39,146 bases of DNA from NCBI GenBank assembly GCA_031181325.1, contig JAPSKX010000026.1:1-39146 (forward strand). Reading direction: 5' to 3'. Made by a program: the position numbers and the translations under genes. The notes below the pieces were generated by a model. The model was not told the origin of the DNA, ran no database searches, and worked only from the letters and a program-made list of their open reading frames with translations. The DNA comes from Paenibacillus sp. (lineage in GTDB: Bacteria; Bacillota; Bacilli; Paenibacillales; YIM-B00363). Of the stretch, positions 23,214 to 32,165 are shown piece by piece. Position 1 is the stretch's first letter; the number at the start of each line of letters is the position of its first letter.

Positions 23214-24617
23214 TTAAGTTTCGTTTAAATTTCTGGCGATCGTCACCGTCGTTCCGTCCGGGCGGCTTTCGAACGTCCAGGCGAGACGCATCTCCCGCAG
23301 CATCAGCTCGGCGATCGACAGCCCGATGCCGGCTCCCTTCTCGCCGGAGTCGCTCGCCATGCCCTCGCCGCGGTCGGCGACATGGATGCGGGCTTCCCCG
23401 TTCGACGGGTCGATCTCGAGACGCACGCCGACGTACCGGCCCCGCTTCGCGTGTCGCAGTACGTTCTGGAACAGATTGTCCAGCACCCGCTCCAGCCAGC
23501 CGGGGTCGACGACCCACAGGACGGCTTCGTCCGGCAGCTCGACGTCGATATCGAACCCTTCGCGCTCGAACGCCCCGTACCAGCCCGCGCAAGCGGTGCG
23601 CACGAGACGCGTCACGTCGGTGCGCTTCGGATGGAACGGGTATTTCCCGGCGGAGAGCAGCGTGTAGGATAAGAGATTGTCGATTAAGCGGTCCATCTGC
23701 CCGATCTTCCGGTCGATCAGCGCCGCCGACTCCCGGCCGGCCTCGGTCGTCGCCTCCTGCGCCAGCCGGTACGCATGGCCTCGGATGGCCGTCAGCGGCG
23801 TCCGCAGGTCGTGGGACAGACTCGCGATCAGCTCGCGCCGAAGCCCCTCCTCTTCCCGCTCCCGCTCCCGGCTTCGCGTCAGCTCCGCGAGCATGTCGTT
23901 GAACGCGCGCTCGAGCAGCCCGATCTCGTCCGGCAAGCGCGCCTCCACCGGCGCCGGCAGCCCGCCGGGCGTAGACGGCGACGTCATCGCGTCCCGCAAG
24001 CGGAGGAGCCGTCCGCGCACGCGATAGAAGAACATGGCCGACACCGCCATGAACAGCGCCAGCACCAGGAACGTGCCGACGATGGCGCTGTATTCGCCCA
24101 ACCCGTAGCGGTTGACCGGCTCGGACTCGAAGACGCGGCGCGGCACCTCGAGCGCCAGGAAGCCCCGTTCGCCCTCCGGACCGAGCTGCGCCACGACGGT
24201 GAACGGATCGGCGTCGTATCCGTCCTTCATGAATCGGATCGTCTCCGCTCTCGACCACCGCTCCGCGTAGCCGGCCGCGGCCGGCGCCTGCGCGACCCGC
24301 CGCCCTTCCTCGTCCACCCATACGACCCTGGAATCCGGGTAATCGGATTGCCACCGTTCGAGGCGCGCTTCGATGTCGGTCGGCGCCGCCGCGGCGAGGC
24401 TCTCCGCCTCTTCGTGCCACAGCCGCTCCACGTCGGTCGCCGACAGGAAGCCTCCCTCTCCGTCGGGCAGCACGCCTCGCGACGGCTCGTAGAAGAGAAT
24501 CGTGATCGTCGTGAACGCGACCGGGAGCAGCATAAGCGCGGCCCCGATGAGCAGCAAGTATTTCCACAGCAGCGAATGCCGCTTCTTCGGCTTCATGCGC
24601 GGATTCCGCCCGCTCAT
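23214..24617 (-). CDS. Sensor histidine kinase of the ABC-linked two-component system
   Basis: The 467-residue kinase has a first membrane span at ~17-43, an extracytoplasmic sensor of ~125 residues, a second span at ~176-198, a HAMP-like linker (RLRDAMTSP...ERAFNDMLAELTRSRE), a HisKA domain with phospho-accepting His269 in SLSHDLRTPL, and an ATPase domain with N box DNLFQNVLRHA and G boxes DRGEGM and GAGIGLSIAELML. The sizeable external domain differs from the short-loop BceS-type kinases, so it may sense its signal directly. ATG at 24617 overlaps the response regulator stop in ATGA. The next gene is the ABC ATPase, 62 bases on. Confidence 0.93.
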   Translation of the reverse strand: MSGRNPRMKPKKRHSLLWKYLLLIGAALMLLPVAFTTITILFYEPSRGVLPDGEGGFLSATDVERLWHEEAESLAAAAPTDIEARLERWQSDYPDSRVVWVDEEGRRVAQAPAAAGYAERWSRAETIRFMKDGYDADPFTVVAQLGPEGERGFLALEVPRRVFESEPVNRYGLGEYSAIVGTFLVLALFMAVSAMFFYRVRGRLLRLRDAMTSPSTPGGLPAPVEARLPDEIGLLERAFNDMLAELTRSREREREEEGLRRELIASLSHDLRTPLTAIRGHAYRLAQEATTEAGRESAALIDRKIGQMDRLIDNLLSYTLLSAGKYPFHPKRTDVTRLVRTACAGWYGAFEREGFDIDVELPDEAVLWVVDPGWLERVLDNLFQNVLRHAKRGRYVGVRLEIDPSNGEARIHVADRGEGMASDSGEKGAGIGLSIAELMLREMRLAWTFESRPDGTTVTIARNLNET

Positions 24618-25285
24618 AGCCTCACCCGATACCCGATGCCCCGGATCGTCTCGAGGACGGCCGGCGCGGCCGGGTCGAGCTCGATCTTCTCGCGCAGGTG
24701 ACGGATATGCACCATCAGCGTCTTATCCCCGTCCAAGTACGGCTCGCCCCATACCGCTTCATAGATTTGTTCTTTCGTTAGAATTTGGTTCGGATGCCGC
24801 AGCAGGTACATGAAGATGTGGAATTGCTTGCCGGTGAGGGCGATCTCCTCGCCCGTCCGCCCGTCGACGACGACGTTCTCCTTCAGGCGCACCTTCAAGT
24901 GGCCGACGGCGAGCTCCTCCGGCGCGCCCGCTCCCGCCCGGCGCAGCAGCACGTCGATGCGTGCCGTCAGCTCTTCGGGGTGGAACGGCTTCGTTAAATA
25001 ATCGTCCGCGAACTGCAGCCCCGTCAGCTTGTCCTCCACCGCGGCGCGCGCGGACAGCATGAGGACGGGCCGCCCGGGCGCTTCCGCCTTCAGCCGCCGC
25101 CCGACCGTAAAGCCGTCGAGCCCCGGCAGCATGACGTCCAGTACGACGACGTCCGCCTCCCGCGCCCGCTCCGCCGCGCCTTCGCCCGACGGCAGCCAGA
25201 GCACCTTATGCCCGGCCCGCTCCAGATGCTCCCGCACCCAGCCGGCGATCTCCGCGTCGTCCTCGATATATAATACAGTCGCCAT
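24614..25285 (-). CDS. OmpR/PhoB-family response regulator
   Basis: The 223-residue regulator has a receiver domain with acidic pocket EDD at 8-10, phospho-acceptor Asp50 in VVVLDVMLPG and Lys99 in YLTKPF, followed by a winged-helix DNA-binding domain (ALTGKQFHIFMYLLRHPNQILTKEQIYEAVWG and MVHIRHLREKIE). The usual GLxxGADDY turn of the receiver reads GLQFADDY, one residue shorter, a small change next to the dimerisation face. ATG at 25285 has GGAGGG seven to nine bases upstream, so the longer open frame is rejected. It leads a five-gene unit with the kinase and ABC transporter. Confidence 0.93.
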   Translation of the reverse strand: MATVLYIEDDAEIAGWVREHLERAGHKVLWLPSGEGAAERAREADVVVLDVMLPGLDGFTVGRRLKAEAPGRPVLMLSARAAVEDKLTGLQFADDYLTKPFHPEELTARIDVLLRRAGAGAPEELAVGHLKVRLKENVVVDGRTGEEIALTGKQFHIFMYLLRHPNQILTKEQIYEAVWGEPYLDGDKTLMVHIRHLREKIELDPAAPAVLETIRGIGYRVRL

Positions 25286-25416
25286 GCACGCTTCCCTCCT
25301 TCTTCGTTCGAACCCAGTATAAAGCTTCGTTCCGTCGTATGCATCATGCTTGCGCTTCGGCCGAACGAAGGGCAAGCCTGGAGCAGATTCGCGGATCCCT
25401 TCTTCCCGCCGCGCAG

Positions 25417-25448
25417 CCAAAAAAAAGCGGCCCGCCGCGACGGACCGC
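25417..25448 (-). terminator. Intrinsic terminator of the MHYT-GGDEF-EAL gene
   Basis: On the minus strand AGCGG and CCGCT close a GC-rich hairpin directly after the stop codon and are followed by eight T. Confidence 0.85.
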
Positions 25449-25452
25449 TCCC

Positions 25453-27474
25453 TTACCCGACGTCGCCGAGCCGCGCGGTCAGCCATTCCCGCAGCGCGTT
25501 CGGTTCCATCGGCTTGCCGTAGTAGTATCCTTGCATCACGAGACAGCCGGATTCGCTTAAGCGCCGCATCTGCTCCTCCGTCTCGACGCCCTCGGCCACC
25601 ATCTCGATCCGCAGCCGCGACGCCATCGTGATGATCGCCTGCAGTATCGCTTGTTTCGCCGACGCGTCGCTTTCCTTGATGAACAGTCGATCGATCTTAA
25701 GCGTATCGATCGGCAGCCGGTCCAGCGACCCGAAGGAGGAATAGCCGGAGCCGAAGTCGTCCATCGCGATCTTCACGCCGAGCCGCCGCAGCTCCTCGAG
25801 CTGCGCCACGATCCCCCGCACGTCGTACAGCAGCAGCGACTCCGTGATTTCCAGCTCGAGCCGCTCCGGCGCGAGGCCCGCGTCTTGCAGTGCGCCGGTC
25901 ACCATCTCGAGGACTTGCCGGCTCTCGAAGACGCGCACGGACAGATTGACCGAGACGCTCGCCTCGCCCCATCCGCCCCGCCGCCATCCTTCGGCTTCCC
26001 GGCACGCTTCCCGCAGCACCCATTGCGTCAGCGGAATGATGAGGCCGCTCTCTTCCGTCAGCGGAATGAATTCGACGGGCGAGACGACGCCCATCTCCGG
26101 ATGCTTCCAGCGCACGAGCGCCTCCATGCCGATCGGCCGGCGCTTCGACGCATGCCATTGCGGCTGATAGACGACGAAGAACTCCTCCAGCGCCATCGCC
26201 TTGCGCAAGTCCTTCTCCAGCCGCATGTTCCGCTCCATCCGGTCGCCGAGATCGGCGTCGAAGACGACGTATCGGTTCTTCCCCTGATGTTTCGCCTCGT
26301 ACATCGCCGTATCCGCCGCCTTCATGAGAGCGGAGCGATCGCGCGCATGGTCGGGCGCCAAGCTGATCCCGACGCTCGCCGTGACGTACAGCATGTTATC
26401 TTCGATGCGGTAAGGCTGCTTAAGCTCCTGCAGCAGCCGCTCCGCCACCGCCGCGGCTTCTTCCCGGCCGCAACCGGGCAGCAGCAGCAGAAACTCGTCG
26501 CCGCCGAGCCGGTACACCGTCTGACCGGATACGAGTCCCGACTGCAGCCGACGGCTCACCTGCAAGATCAGCTGGTCGCCGATATCGTGGCCGAGCGTGT
26601 CGTTGATCGTCTTGAATCGATCAAGATCCAAGAACATTACCGCCAGCGACCCTCCCGCCTCCGGCGCCAGCCGCTCTTCGAACGCGCGGTCGAGCACGTG
26701 CCGATTCGCGAGACCCGTGAGCGGGTCGCTGTACGCCATCCGCTCCAGCACATGCCGGTCGAAGTATACCGCCGCCCACGACACGAGCAGAATGACCGAC
26801 ATCGTCAGCGCGACGCCGACCAATAGGAACGCGGCGTTCGACGCGCCTTCGCCGTGCGCCGCGCCGTGCGGCGCGACGAAGCTCGCCGCCGCCATGCCGG
26901 TGTAATGCATGCCGCATACCGCGAGGCCCATCAAGGCCGCGCAAGCCCATCGCCACCCTGTCGCGCCGGTCACCGTGCGGAAGCGCATGAACAGAAACAG
27001 CGCGACATACGAGACGATCAACGCGATGACGGCGGACAGCGCCCAGACGGCCGGGTCGTACGTAATCGTACCGTCCAGGCGCATCGCCGCCATCCCTGTG
27101 TAGTGCATGCCCGTAATGCCCGCGCCCATCGCGAGTCCCCCGATCCCGAGACGACGCCAGCTGACGGCGGCCGGCGCCGTCGCCGCGAACGCGACGAAGG
27201 AGGCGAGGACGGCGAGGACGAGCGACAGCACCGTGACCGGAACGTCGTAAGCGACGGAGATCGGCAGATGGAACGCCATCATGCCGATGAAATGCATCGA
27301 CCAGATGCCGCAGCCCATGACGATCGAGCCCGCGGCGATCCAACCCAGCCGCGAGCGGCCGGAGGCTCGCATAATTTTCGAGGTGAGGCTCAATGCCATG
27401 TAAGATGCGAACATCGCGATCGCGAACGATAGCGCCACGACCCATCCGTTGTAATGCCCGTGCAATGGTGTCAT
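25453..27474 (-). CDS. MHYT-GGDEF-EAL membrane protein (c-di-GMP turnover)
   Basis: The 673-residue protein has a seven-span MHYT sensor with three diagnostic motifs (MHFIGM at ~60, MHYTGM at ~123 and ~189), which are thought to bind copper and sense oxygen, CO or NO. A GGDEF domain follows with the intact site RLGGDEF at 324-328, and then an EAL domain with EALVRW at ~451, NLSVRVF, LEITESLL, MDDFGSGYSS and TLKIDRLF, all catalytic positions kept. It can thus in principle both make and break c-di-GMP. There is no RxxD inhibitory site before GGDEF. ATG at 27474 has AGGGGAG six bases upstream; an earlier ATG at 27495 is possible. It is a single gene with its own terminator. Confidence 0.92.
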   Translation of the reverse strand: MTPLHGHYNGWVVALSFAIAMFASYMALSLTSKIMRASGRSRLGWIAAGSIVMGCGIWSMHFIGMMAFHLPISVAYDVPVTVLSLVLAVLASFVAFAATAPAAVSWRRLGIGGLAMGAGITGMHYTGMAAMRLDGTITYDPAVWALSAVIALIVSYVALFLFMRFRTVTGATGWRWACAALMGLAVCGMHYTGMAAASFVAPHGAAHGEGASNAAFLLVGVALTMSVILLVSWAAVYFDRHVLERMAYSDPLTGLANRHVLDRAFEERLAPEAGGSLAVMFLDLDRFKTINDTLGHDIGDQLILQVSRRLQSGLVSGQTVYRLGGDEFLLLLPGCGREEAAAVAERLLQELKQPYRIEDNMLYVTASVGISLAPDHARDRSALMKAADTAMYEAKHQGKNRYVVFDADLGDRMERNMRLEKDLRKAMALEEFFVVYQPQWHASKRRPIGMEALVRWKHPEMGVVSPVEFIPLTEESGLIIPLTQWVLREACREAEGWRRGGWGEASVSVNLSVRVFESRQVLEMVTGALQDAGLAPERLELEITESLLLYDVRGIVAQLEELRRLGVKIAMDDFGSGYSSFGSLDRLPIDTLKIDRLFIKESDASAKQAILQAIITMASRLRIEMVAEGVETEEQMRRLSESGCLVMQGYYYGKPMEPNALREWLTARLGDVG

Positions 27475-27568
27475 TTCCATCTCCCCTGATTTCATTCCTA
27501 GATTCGATCCTAGTCTATCTCCGACAGAAGCACGCAAGATGATCCAGCATGTCCGTCTATACGCGAAA

Positions 27569-27594
27569 GGGCGCCCCGAAATTCCGGAGCGCCG
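27569..27594 (-). terminator. Weak terminator after the DISM-GGDEF gene
   Basis: On the minus strand GGCGCtCCG and CGGgGCGCC pair around GAATTT, followed by CTTTCG; the T-run is short. Confidence 0.45.
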
Positions 27595-27601
27595 CCTCTT
27601 C

Positions 27602-29347
27602 TTACCCCGCCTTGCCCGCCACCGACACGCGGTTGCGGCCTTCCCGCTTCGCTTCGTACAGCGCCTCGTCCGCCCGGCGGATCAGCTGCAGGAACGTCTC
27701 GTCCCCGCCCTTCCATTGCGCAACGCCGATGCTGACCGTGCAATACAACGGCTGGCCCTTCGGATGCGCGAACGGCTGCTCGCGCACCGAGGCGATCAGC
27801 CGGTCCGCGGCGATGCGCGCGCCTTCGATCGTCGTATCCGGCAGCAGCACCATGAATTCCTCCCCGCCGAACCGCCCGAGCACGTCCGTCCGCGGGAAGC
27901 CGGACTTCATCAGCCGCCCCAGCTCCCGGAGCACCTGGTCGCCGGCCTCGTGTCCGTACGTATCGTTGACCTTCTTGAAGTGGTCGACGTCGATCATCAT
28001 GAGCGAGACCGCGCGACCGGGCCTCGCCCGCGTCGACGCCTCGAACACATGGCTGACGTATCTGCGGTTGTACAAGCCCGTCAGCTCGTCGGTATCGGCC
28101 AGCCGGCGCGATTCCTTCATCAACGCGACCGCCTTGTCCTTCTCCTTGCGCATCCGCTGGATGTGGTCGGCGAGTCCCCACGACAGGACGACCGCCTGGA
28201 AGGCGGAGCCGGCTTGCGACGCGTACATCGTCCACCACGTCATCGGCAGCCAGCCGGCGTCGGACATCGACGACAGCATGGCGCCCACCATGAACGCGCC
28301 CCAGCCGAAGAGGAAATACTTCGCCGTATGCGACCCGTTCTTCCAACCCATGAGACAAGCCGCGAGCATCAGCAGCTGGATGACGACGATGCTGTAGATC
28401 GACATCTGCAGCCCGATCGGATAATCGATCGCGAGCACCGCGAGATTCGCCGTTTCGAGCGCGACGAACCCCGTGAACGTCTTGTACAGCCGCGGGTTGT
28501 CCTGCTTCATGTTCAGGATGTTGCGCGTGAAGAGCAGCGCCGCGATATGGCTGAGGCAGATAAAGAAGACGATCGCCCGGTTGTTCCACCATTCCGCGTT
28601 CGGCCAGATGTACTGATAAGCCGTGCCGTTGAGCGTCAAGTAGAGAAACAAGGTAGAGATATTGATCAGGACGTAATACAAGTACGCTTTCGACCGGAGC
28701 GAGACCGCCAAGATGCTATTATAAATAATCATAATCAGCATGATGCCGTAGTAGCAGCCCAGTAGCAGCGCGACGGACTGTTCCTTGCCGGCGAACCCCT
28801 CCGGCGTCGAGAGAAGGACCGGCAGCGCCAGCGCCCCTTCCGTCTCGGCCCGTAAGTAGACGGAAGCGGTCTGCCCCTCGGGCAGCTCGAGCGGGAACAC
28901 GTAGTTCCGGTTCGGCATCGGTCGCTCGACGAACGGCAAGGCATCGCCGGCAGCCAACTCCGATACGACTTCGCCGTCCGCGTTCACGATATAAAGCTCA
29001 AGACGATCCAGCGGGGGATAGTCGACCGACAGCAGCCACTCCCGCCGATCGGTGTCGTTGACGATCCGGAAGGTCGCCCAGTGCACCGGCGCCCCGTAGC
29101 CGTCGTTCGGGATCCCCTCCGCGGGGCGTTCGAACCGCCCCGCCTCGTGCGCCGAGCGGATGTCCGCCAGCGTCATGTCCCCTCCGGCATCGCGATACAG
29201 TTCCATGCTCGGCGCATAGGCGTGCGCGCCCTCGCGCAGCGTCAACGCCGCCTCCGCAGCGCCGTTCGCGGCCGCAAGTCCGGCCGACAGCCCCGCCGTC
29301 ATGTATAGGAGCGCCAACAGCGCCCAGATCGTCTTTCTCATTCCCAT
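27602..29347 (-). CDS. 7TMR-DISM diguanylate cyclase
   Basis: The 581-residue protein has a signal peptide, an extracytoplasmic beta-rich DISMED2-like domain (residues ~40-180, with GAPVHWATFRIVND and YVFPLELPEGQTASVYLRAET), a seven-helix 7TMR-DISM region (~190-395), a short coiled linker and a GGDEF domain with the active site RFGGEEF at 494-498. It should make c-di-GMP in response to an outside ligand, often a carbohydrate. The usual RxxD inhibitory site is not present: the residues before the site read FPRTDVLGR. ATG at 29347 has GGAAG seven bases upstream; ATG at 29341 is an alternative. It precedes the MHYT gene on the same strand, with terminators between them. Confidence 0.92.
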   Translation of the reverse strand: MGMRKTIWALLALLYMTAGLSAGLAAANGAAEAALTLREGAHAYAPSMELYRDAGGDMTLADIRSAHEAGRFERPAEGIPNDGYGAPVHWATFRIVNDTDRREWLLSVDYPPLDRLELYIVNADGEVVSELAAGDALPFVERPMPNRNYVFPLELPEGQTASVYLRAETEGALALPVLLSTPEGFAGKEQSVALLLGCYYGIMLIMIIYNSILAVSLRSKAYLYYVLINISTLFLYLTLNGTAYQYIWPNAEWWNNRAIVFFICLSHIAALLFTRNILNMKQDNPRLYKTFTGFVALETANLAVLAIDYPIGLQMSIYSIVVIQLLMLAACLMGWKNGSHTAKYFLFGWGAFMVGAMLSSMSDAGWLPMTWWTMYASQAGSAFQAVVLSWGLADHIQRMRKEKDKAVALMKESRRLADTDELTGLYNRRYVSHVFEASTRARPGRAVSLMMIDVDHFKKVNDTYGHEAGDQVLRELGRLMKSGFPRTDVLGRFGGEEFMVLLPDTTIEGARIAADRLIASVREQPFAHPKGQPLYCTVSIGVAQWKGGDETFLQLIRRADEALYEAKREGRNRVSVAGKAG

Positions 29348-29445
29348 CCCCGCACTTCCGCGGCCCGTAGGGCCTTCTTTTCCCCTATTATCGAGGTTTC
29401 GCCGGGAAATTGCTGTGAACCGCGTTACAATTACGGAACTCCTCG

Positions 29446-29477
29446 AAAAAAAACGCCCCGCGCGACGCGGAGCGGGG
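29446..29477 (-). terminator. Intrinsic terminator of the Gfo/Idh/MocA gene
   Basis: On the minus strand CCCCGCTCCGCG and CGCGGGGCG form a strong stem followed by eight T, 13 bases after the stop. Confidence 0.9.
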
Positions 29478-29489
29478 ATCGAGCGACCG

Positions 29490-30467
29490 TCAATACTGCA
29501 CCTTCACGGGCAAGCCCGTTTCGGCCGAGACGTTCGCGGCGGCGGTCACCGCCTGCGTCCGGTACGCGTCCGCGTAATCCGAACGGATGCGCGAGACGTC
29601 GCCCGTGCGCACGGCATGCAGGAACGCTTCGTTCTCGAGCGCATACGGATCGACCTTGTCGGTGACCTCCGAACGGGTGCCGCCGCCGATCGCGACGAGG
29701 CCCGACGGCGTCCAATCGATCCGACCTTCCGGCGTATAGAAGCTTAGCTGCACCGCCCCCGCGTCCCACGGGAGCAAACACGTGTTGGACAGCGTCGCCA
29801 CCGCCCCGCTGCGCAGCTTGAGCACGACGGAGCCGACGTCCGGCACCGTTACGTTCTCGTGACGCTCGTGCATCGCGCGGCTGCCGTACGCGGCGTACAC
29901 CTCGTCCACCTCGCCCGCCGCATATCGCAGCAGGTCGACCAAGTGCGTCGTCTGCTCGACGAATTGGCCGCCGGAGCTCGTCATGCTGCGCCACCACGGC
30001 ACGCCGGGCATGCCGCCCATCCAACCGCCCGTCGCCATGCCGACCGTTCGAGTCGACAGCAGCTCGCGCAGCCGCTCCGTTATCGTCCGATATCGAAAAT
30101 GATACCCGACCGACGTGATCAATCCCTTGTCCTGCACGCGATCCCGCAGCTCCTTCGGGATCGCGGCGTCGACGCCCAGCGGCTTCTCCACCAAGAACGG
30201 GATGCCCCGTTCTATCAGCTGCCGCTCCATATCGCCGTGCGCCATCGGCGGCACGCATAAATAGACGGCATCGAGCCGCTCCCCGTCCAACATATCCGCT
30301 GCCGCGCCGTATCCCCGCGCGTCGTCGAAGCCGGCCGCCAAGGCGTCGGCCTTCTCCTTCGTCGATCCCGCGATCGCCGCGACGCGTACGCCTTCGATGC
30401 GGGACAGCCGTTCGGCATGCACCTTCGCGAAGCCTCCGGTGCCCGCGATTCCGATTCTGAGCGTCAT
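29490..30467 (-). CDS. Gfo/Idh/MocA-family NAD(P)-dependent oxidoreductase
   Basis: The 325-residue protein has an N-terminal Rossmann fold, RIGIAGTGGFAKVHAERL, the family motif EKP at residues 94-96 in PFLVEKPLGVD, and the C-terminal substrate domain with GGQFVEQTTHLVDLLRY, where the histidine and aspartate usually act in catalysis. The family mostly oxidises sugars, inositols or their derivatives; the substrate is not identifiable. ATG at 30467 has AGGAGG upstream. It begins 57 bases after the CheY-like gene without a terminator between them, so the two may be cotranscribed, which would be an unusual pairing. A strong terminator follows. Confidence 0.92.
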   Translation of the reverse strand: MTLRIGIAGTGGFAKVHAERLSRIEGVRVAAIAGSTKEKADALAAGFDDARGYGAAADMLDGERLDAVYLCVPPMAHGDMERQLIERGIPFLVEKPLGVDAAIPKELRDRVQDKGLITSVGYHFRYRTITERLRELLSTRTVGMATGGWMGGMPGVPWWRSMTSSGGQFVEQTTHLVDLLRYAAGEVDEVYAAYGSRAMHERHENVTVPDVGSVVLKLRSGAVATLSNTCLLPWDAGAVQLSFYTPEGRIDWTPSGLVAIGGGTRSEVTDKVDPYALENEAFLHAVRTGDVSRIRSDYADAYRTQAVTAAANVSAETGLPVKVQY

Positions 30468-30524
30468 TCCGGATTCCTCCTGTTTTTACCCATCATACAC
30501 GAACCGATTCTGCATTTCTATCCG

Positions 30525-30905
30525 TCATTCCGCCTTCCGAACGGCGGGTTGCAGCACGCGATCGACCGCGCTTACGACTCTTTCGCTATGGAAGGGCTTC
30601 AAGATGTAGTCCTTCGCGCCGCGGCGGACGGCGCCTACGATATGATGCTTATGGCCGAGCGCCGAGCACATGACGACGTTCGCTTTCGCATCCATCCGCA
30701 TCAGCTCCTCCAGCGCTTCCATGCCGCCCATCTCCGGCATGTTCAAATCCAAGATGACGAGCTCGGGACGGTACGCGCGGTACTTGTCGACCGCTTCGAC
30801 GCCGTTCGCCGCCTCCGTTACGACCGTATGCCCTTCCCGCTCCAACAGATCCTTCAGCATCACCCGCAAAAAAGCGGCGTCGTCCGCGATCATAATCGTC
30901 GCCAT
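30525..30905 (-). CDS. CheY-like single-domain response regulator
   Basis: The 126-residue protein is a receiver domain only: acidic pair DD at 8-9, phospho-acceptor Asp53 in LVILDLNMPEMGG, the Ser/Ala switch in MCSALGHKHH, and Lys103 in YILKPF. Its sequence is very close in pattern to chemotaxis CheY of Bacillus (MCSAMG, GAKDFIVKPF), with HTVVTEAANGVEAV at the usual place. No chemotaxis gene is nearby, so it may be a stand-alone CheY or a phosphate sink for a local kinase. The ATG at 30905 has GGAG about ten bases upstream. The preceding gene on this strand, the SARP-type regulator, ends with its own terminator. Confidence 0.9.
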   Translation of the reverse strand: MATIMIADDAAFLRVMLKDLLEREGHTVVTEAANGVEAVDKYRAYRPELVILDLNMPEMGGMEALEELMRMDAKANVVMCSALGHKHHIVGAVRRGAKDYILKPFHSERVVSAVDRVLQPAVRKAE

Positions 30906-30988
30906 CCCGCATTCAGCTCCTCGTCCAAAGCTTTCGTTTCCCGGTTTCTTGCAATTCTATCACCACCATCTGAACAAATACTGAACAT

Positions 30989-31018
30989 AAAAAAAAGAGA
31001 ACGCTTCGACGCGTCCCC
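30989..31018 (-). terminator. Intrinsic terminator of the sensor-SARP regulator operon
   Basis: On the minus strand GGGGACGC pairs with GCGTTCTC (two G-U pairs) around GTCGAA, followed by eight T, starting about ten bases after the stop. Confidence 0.85.
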
Positions 31019-31028
31019 CGCTTCCTCG

Positions 31029-32165
31029 TTACCCTCTGCCGTAATGCGTGTCGTACCATGCCGCGATATTAACGTCCGGCTCCTCGCCGGCCTCCTCGCG
31101 AAGCGCCTCCCGCAGCTGCGCGTACGTGCGCCGCACCTCCTGCGCTTTCCCTTGGCGATGGTACATGCGCATTAACAGCTCGTAGCTTTCCTGAACGGAG
31201 GGAAACCTCGCGATGACATTCGTCAGAAGGGTGTACGCCACGCTGTTCCAGGCCCGCGCGCCGAGCTCGCCGGCGAATCGGAGCGCGCTCTCGAGCCACT
31301 TCATCCGAAGCCGCTCTCGCTCTTGCTCCGCCCACAGGTAGCCTTCTTGTTCGAAATAGTCGCCGCGGTACAATTGCATCCACCGCTCCAGCTCGTCGCC
31401 GGGCGGCGGAGCCTTGTCGATCAAGGACGCCAGCTTCCGTTCCCATACGTCGGCGTCGACCGACACCCCGTTCATCTCCAGACGATACCCGCCGTCGACG
31501 AAGCTGATCTTGACCGGAAGCGAGAGCCCCTTCACGGTCTGGCGGATCTGGTACACGGTCGTATGCAGATGCGTCTGCGCTTTGACCAAGTCCATCTCGG
31601 GCCAGATCAGGTCGATCAAGGCGTCCTTCGATACGGCGCGGCCTCGCATATGAAGCAAATACGCGAATACCTCCTTCGCCTTCGACGTCCGCCAAGGAAT
31701 ATCTTGCGCGCGCTCTTCGCCGTCCATGACGCTTAATCGCAGGAAGCAGCACAAGGTGGATACGCCCCGCCGCCCCGAAGGGCCATCCGCTCCGGACGGC
31801 TTCGCTACGCGCGAAGCGAGGCGCGCGAGCGTCGTCTCCAGCCGCTTCGTCTGTACCGGCTTCAGCAAGTAATCCGTCGCGTTCAGATCGAAGGCGTTCA
31901 CGGCGTACTGGTCGTAGGCCGTCACGAATACGATTTGCACGTCGGGCAGCCGCGCCAGCAGACGCTCCGCCGCCGCGATGCCGTTCATGCCGGGCATCTC
32001 GATGTCGACGAAGGCGACGTCGGGGGCGAGCTCTTCCGCTCGGAGCAGCGCTTCTTGCGGATCCGAGAACGCGCCGCGCACATCGACGCCTTGCCGACGC
32101 AGCAGTCGTTCCATGCCGGTCAGCGACAACGGTTCGTCATCCAGAATGATCGCTCTTAGATTCAA
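31029..32165 (-). CDS. Response regulator with SARP-type DNA-binding and BTAD domains
   Basis: The 378-residue protein has an N-terminal receiver with Asp54 in VAFVDIEMPGMNG and Lys102 in YLLKPV. An OmpR-like winged helix follows (about 135-225; SKAKEVFAYLLHMRGRAVSKDALIDLIWPEMDLVKAQTHLHTTVYQIRQTVK), then an all-helical bacterial transcriptional activation domain (about 230-375; ELERWMQLYRGDYFEQEGYLWAEQERERL). This receiver-SARP-BTAD order is known from Bacillota regulators paired with large hybrid kinases. TTG at 32165 is the start: GGAGGGG is seven bases upstream. The start lies 29 bases inside the 3' end of the sensor gene, so translation is coupled, and the sensor is its obvious phosphodonor. 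A terminator follows the stop. Confidence 0.9.
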   Translation of the reverse strand: MNLRAIILDDEPLSLTGMERLLRRQGVDVRGAFSDPQEALLRAEELAPDVAFVDIEMPGMNGIAAAERLLARLPDVQIVFVTAYDQYAVNAFDLNATDYLLKPVQTKRLETTLARLASRVAKPSGADGPSGRRGVSTLCCFLRLSVMDGEERAQDIPWRTSKAKEVFAYLLHMRGRAVSKDALIDLIWPEMDLVKAQTHLHTTVYQIRQTVKGLSLPVKISFVDGGYRLEMNGVSVDADVWERKLASLIDKAPPPGDELERWMQLYRGDYFEQEGYLWAEQERERLRMKWLESALRFAGELGARAWNSVAYTLLTNVIARFPSVQESYELLMRMYHRQGKAQEVRRTYAQLREALREEAGEEPDVNIAAWYDTHYGRG

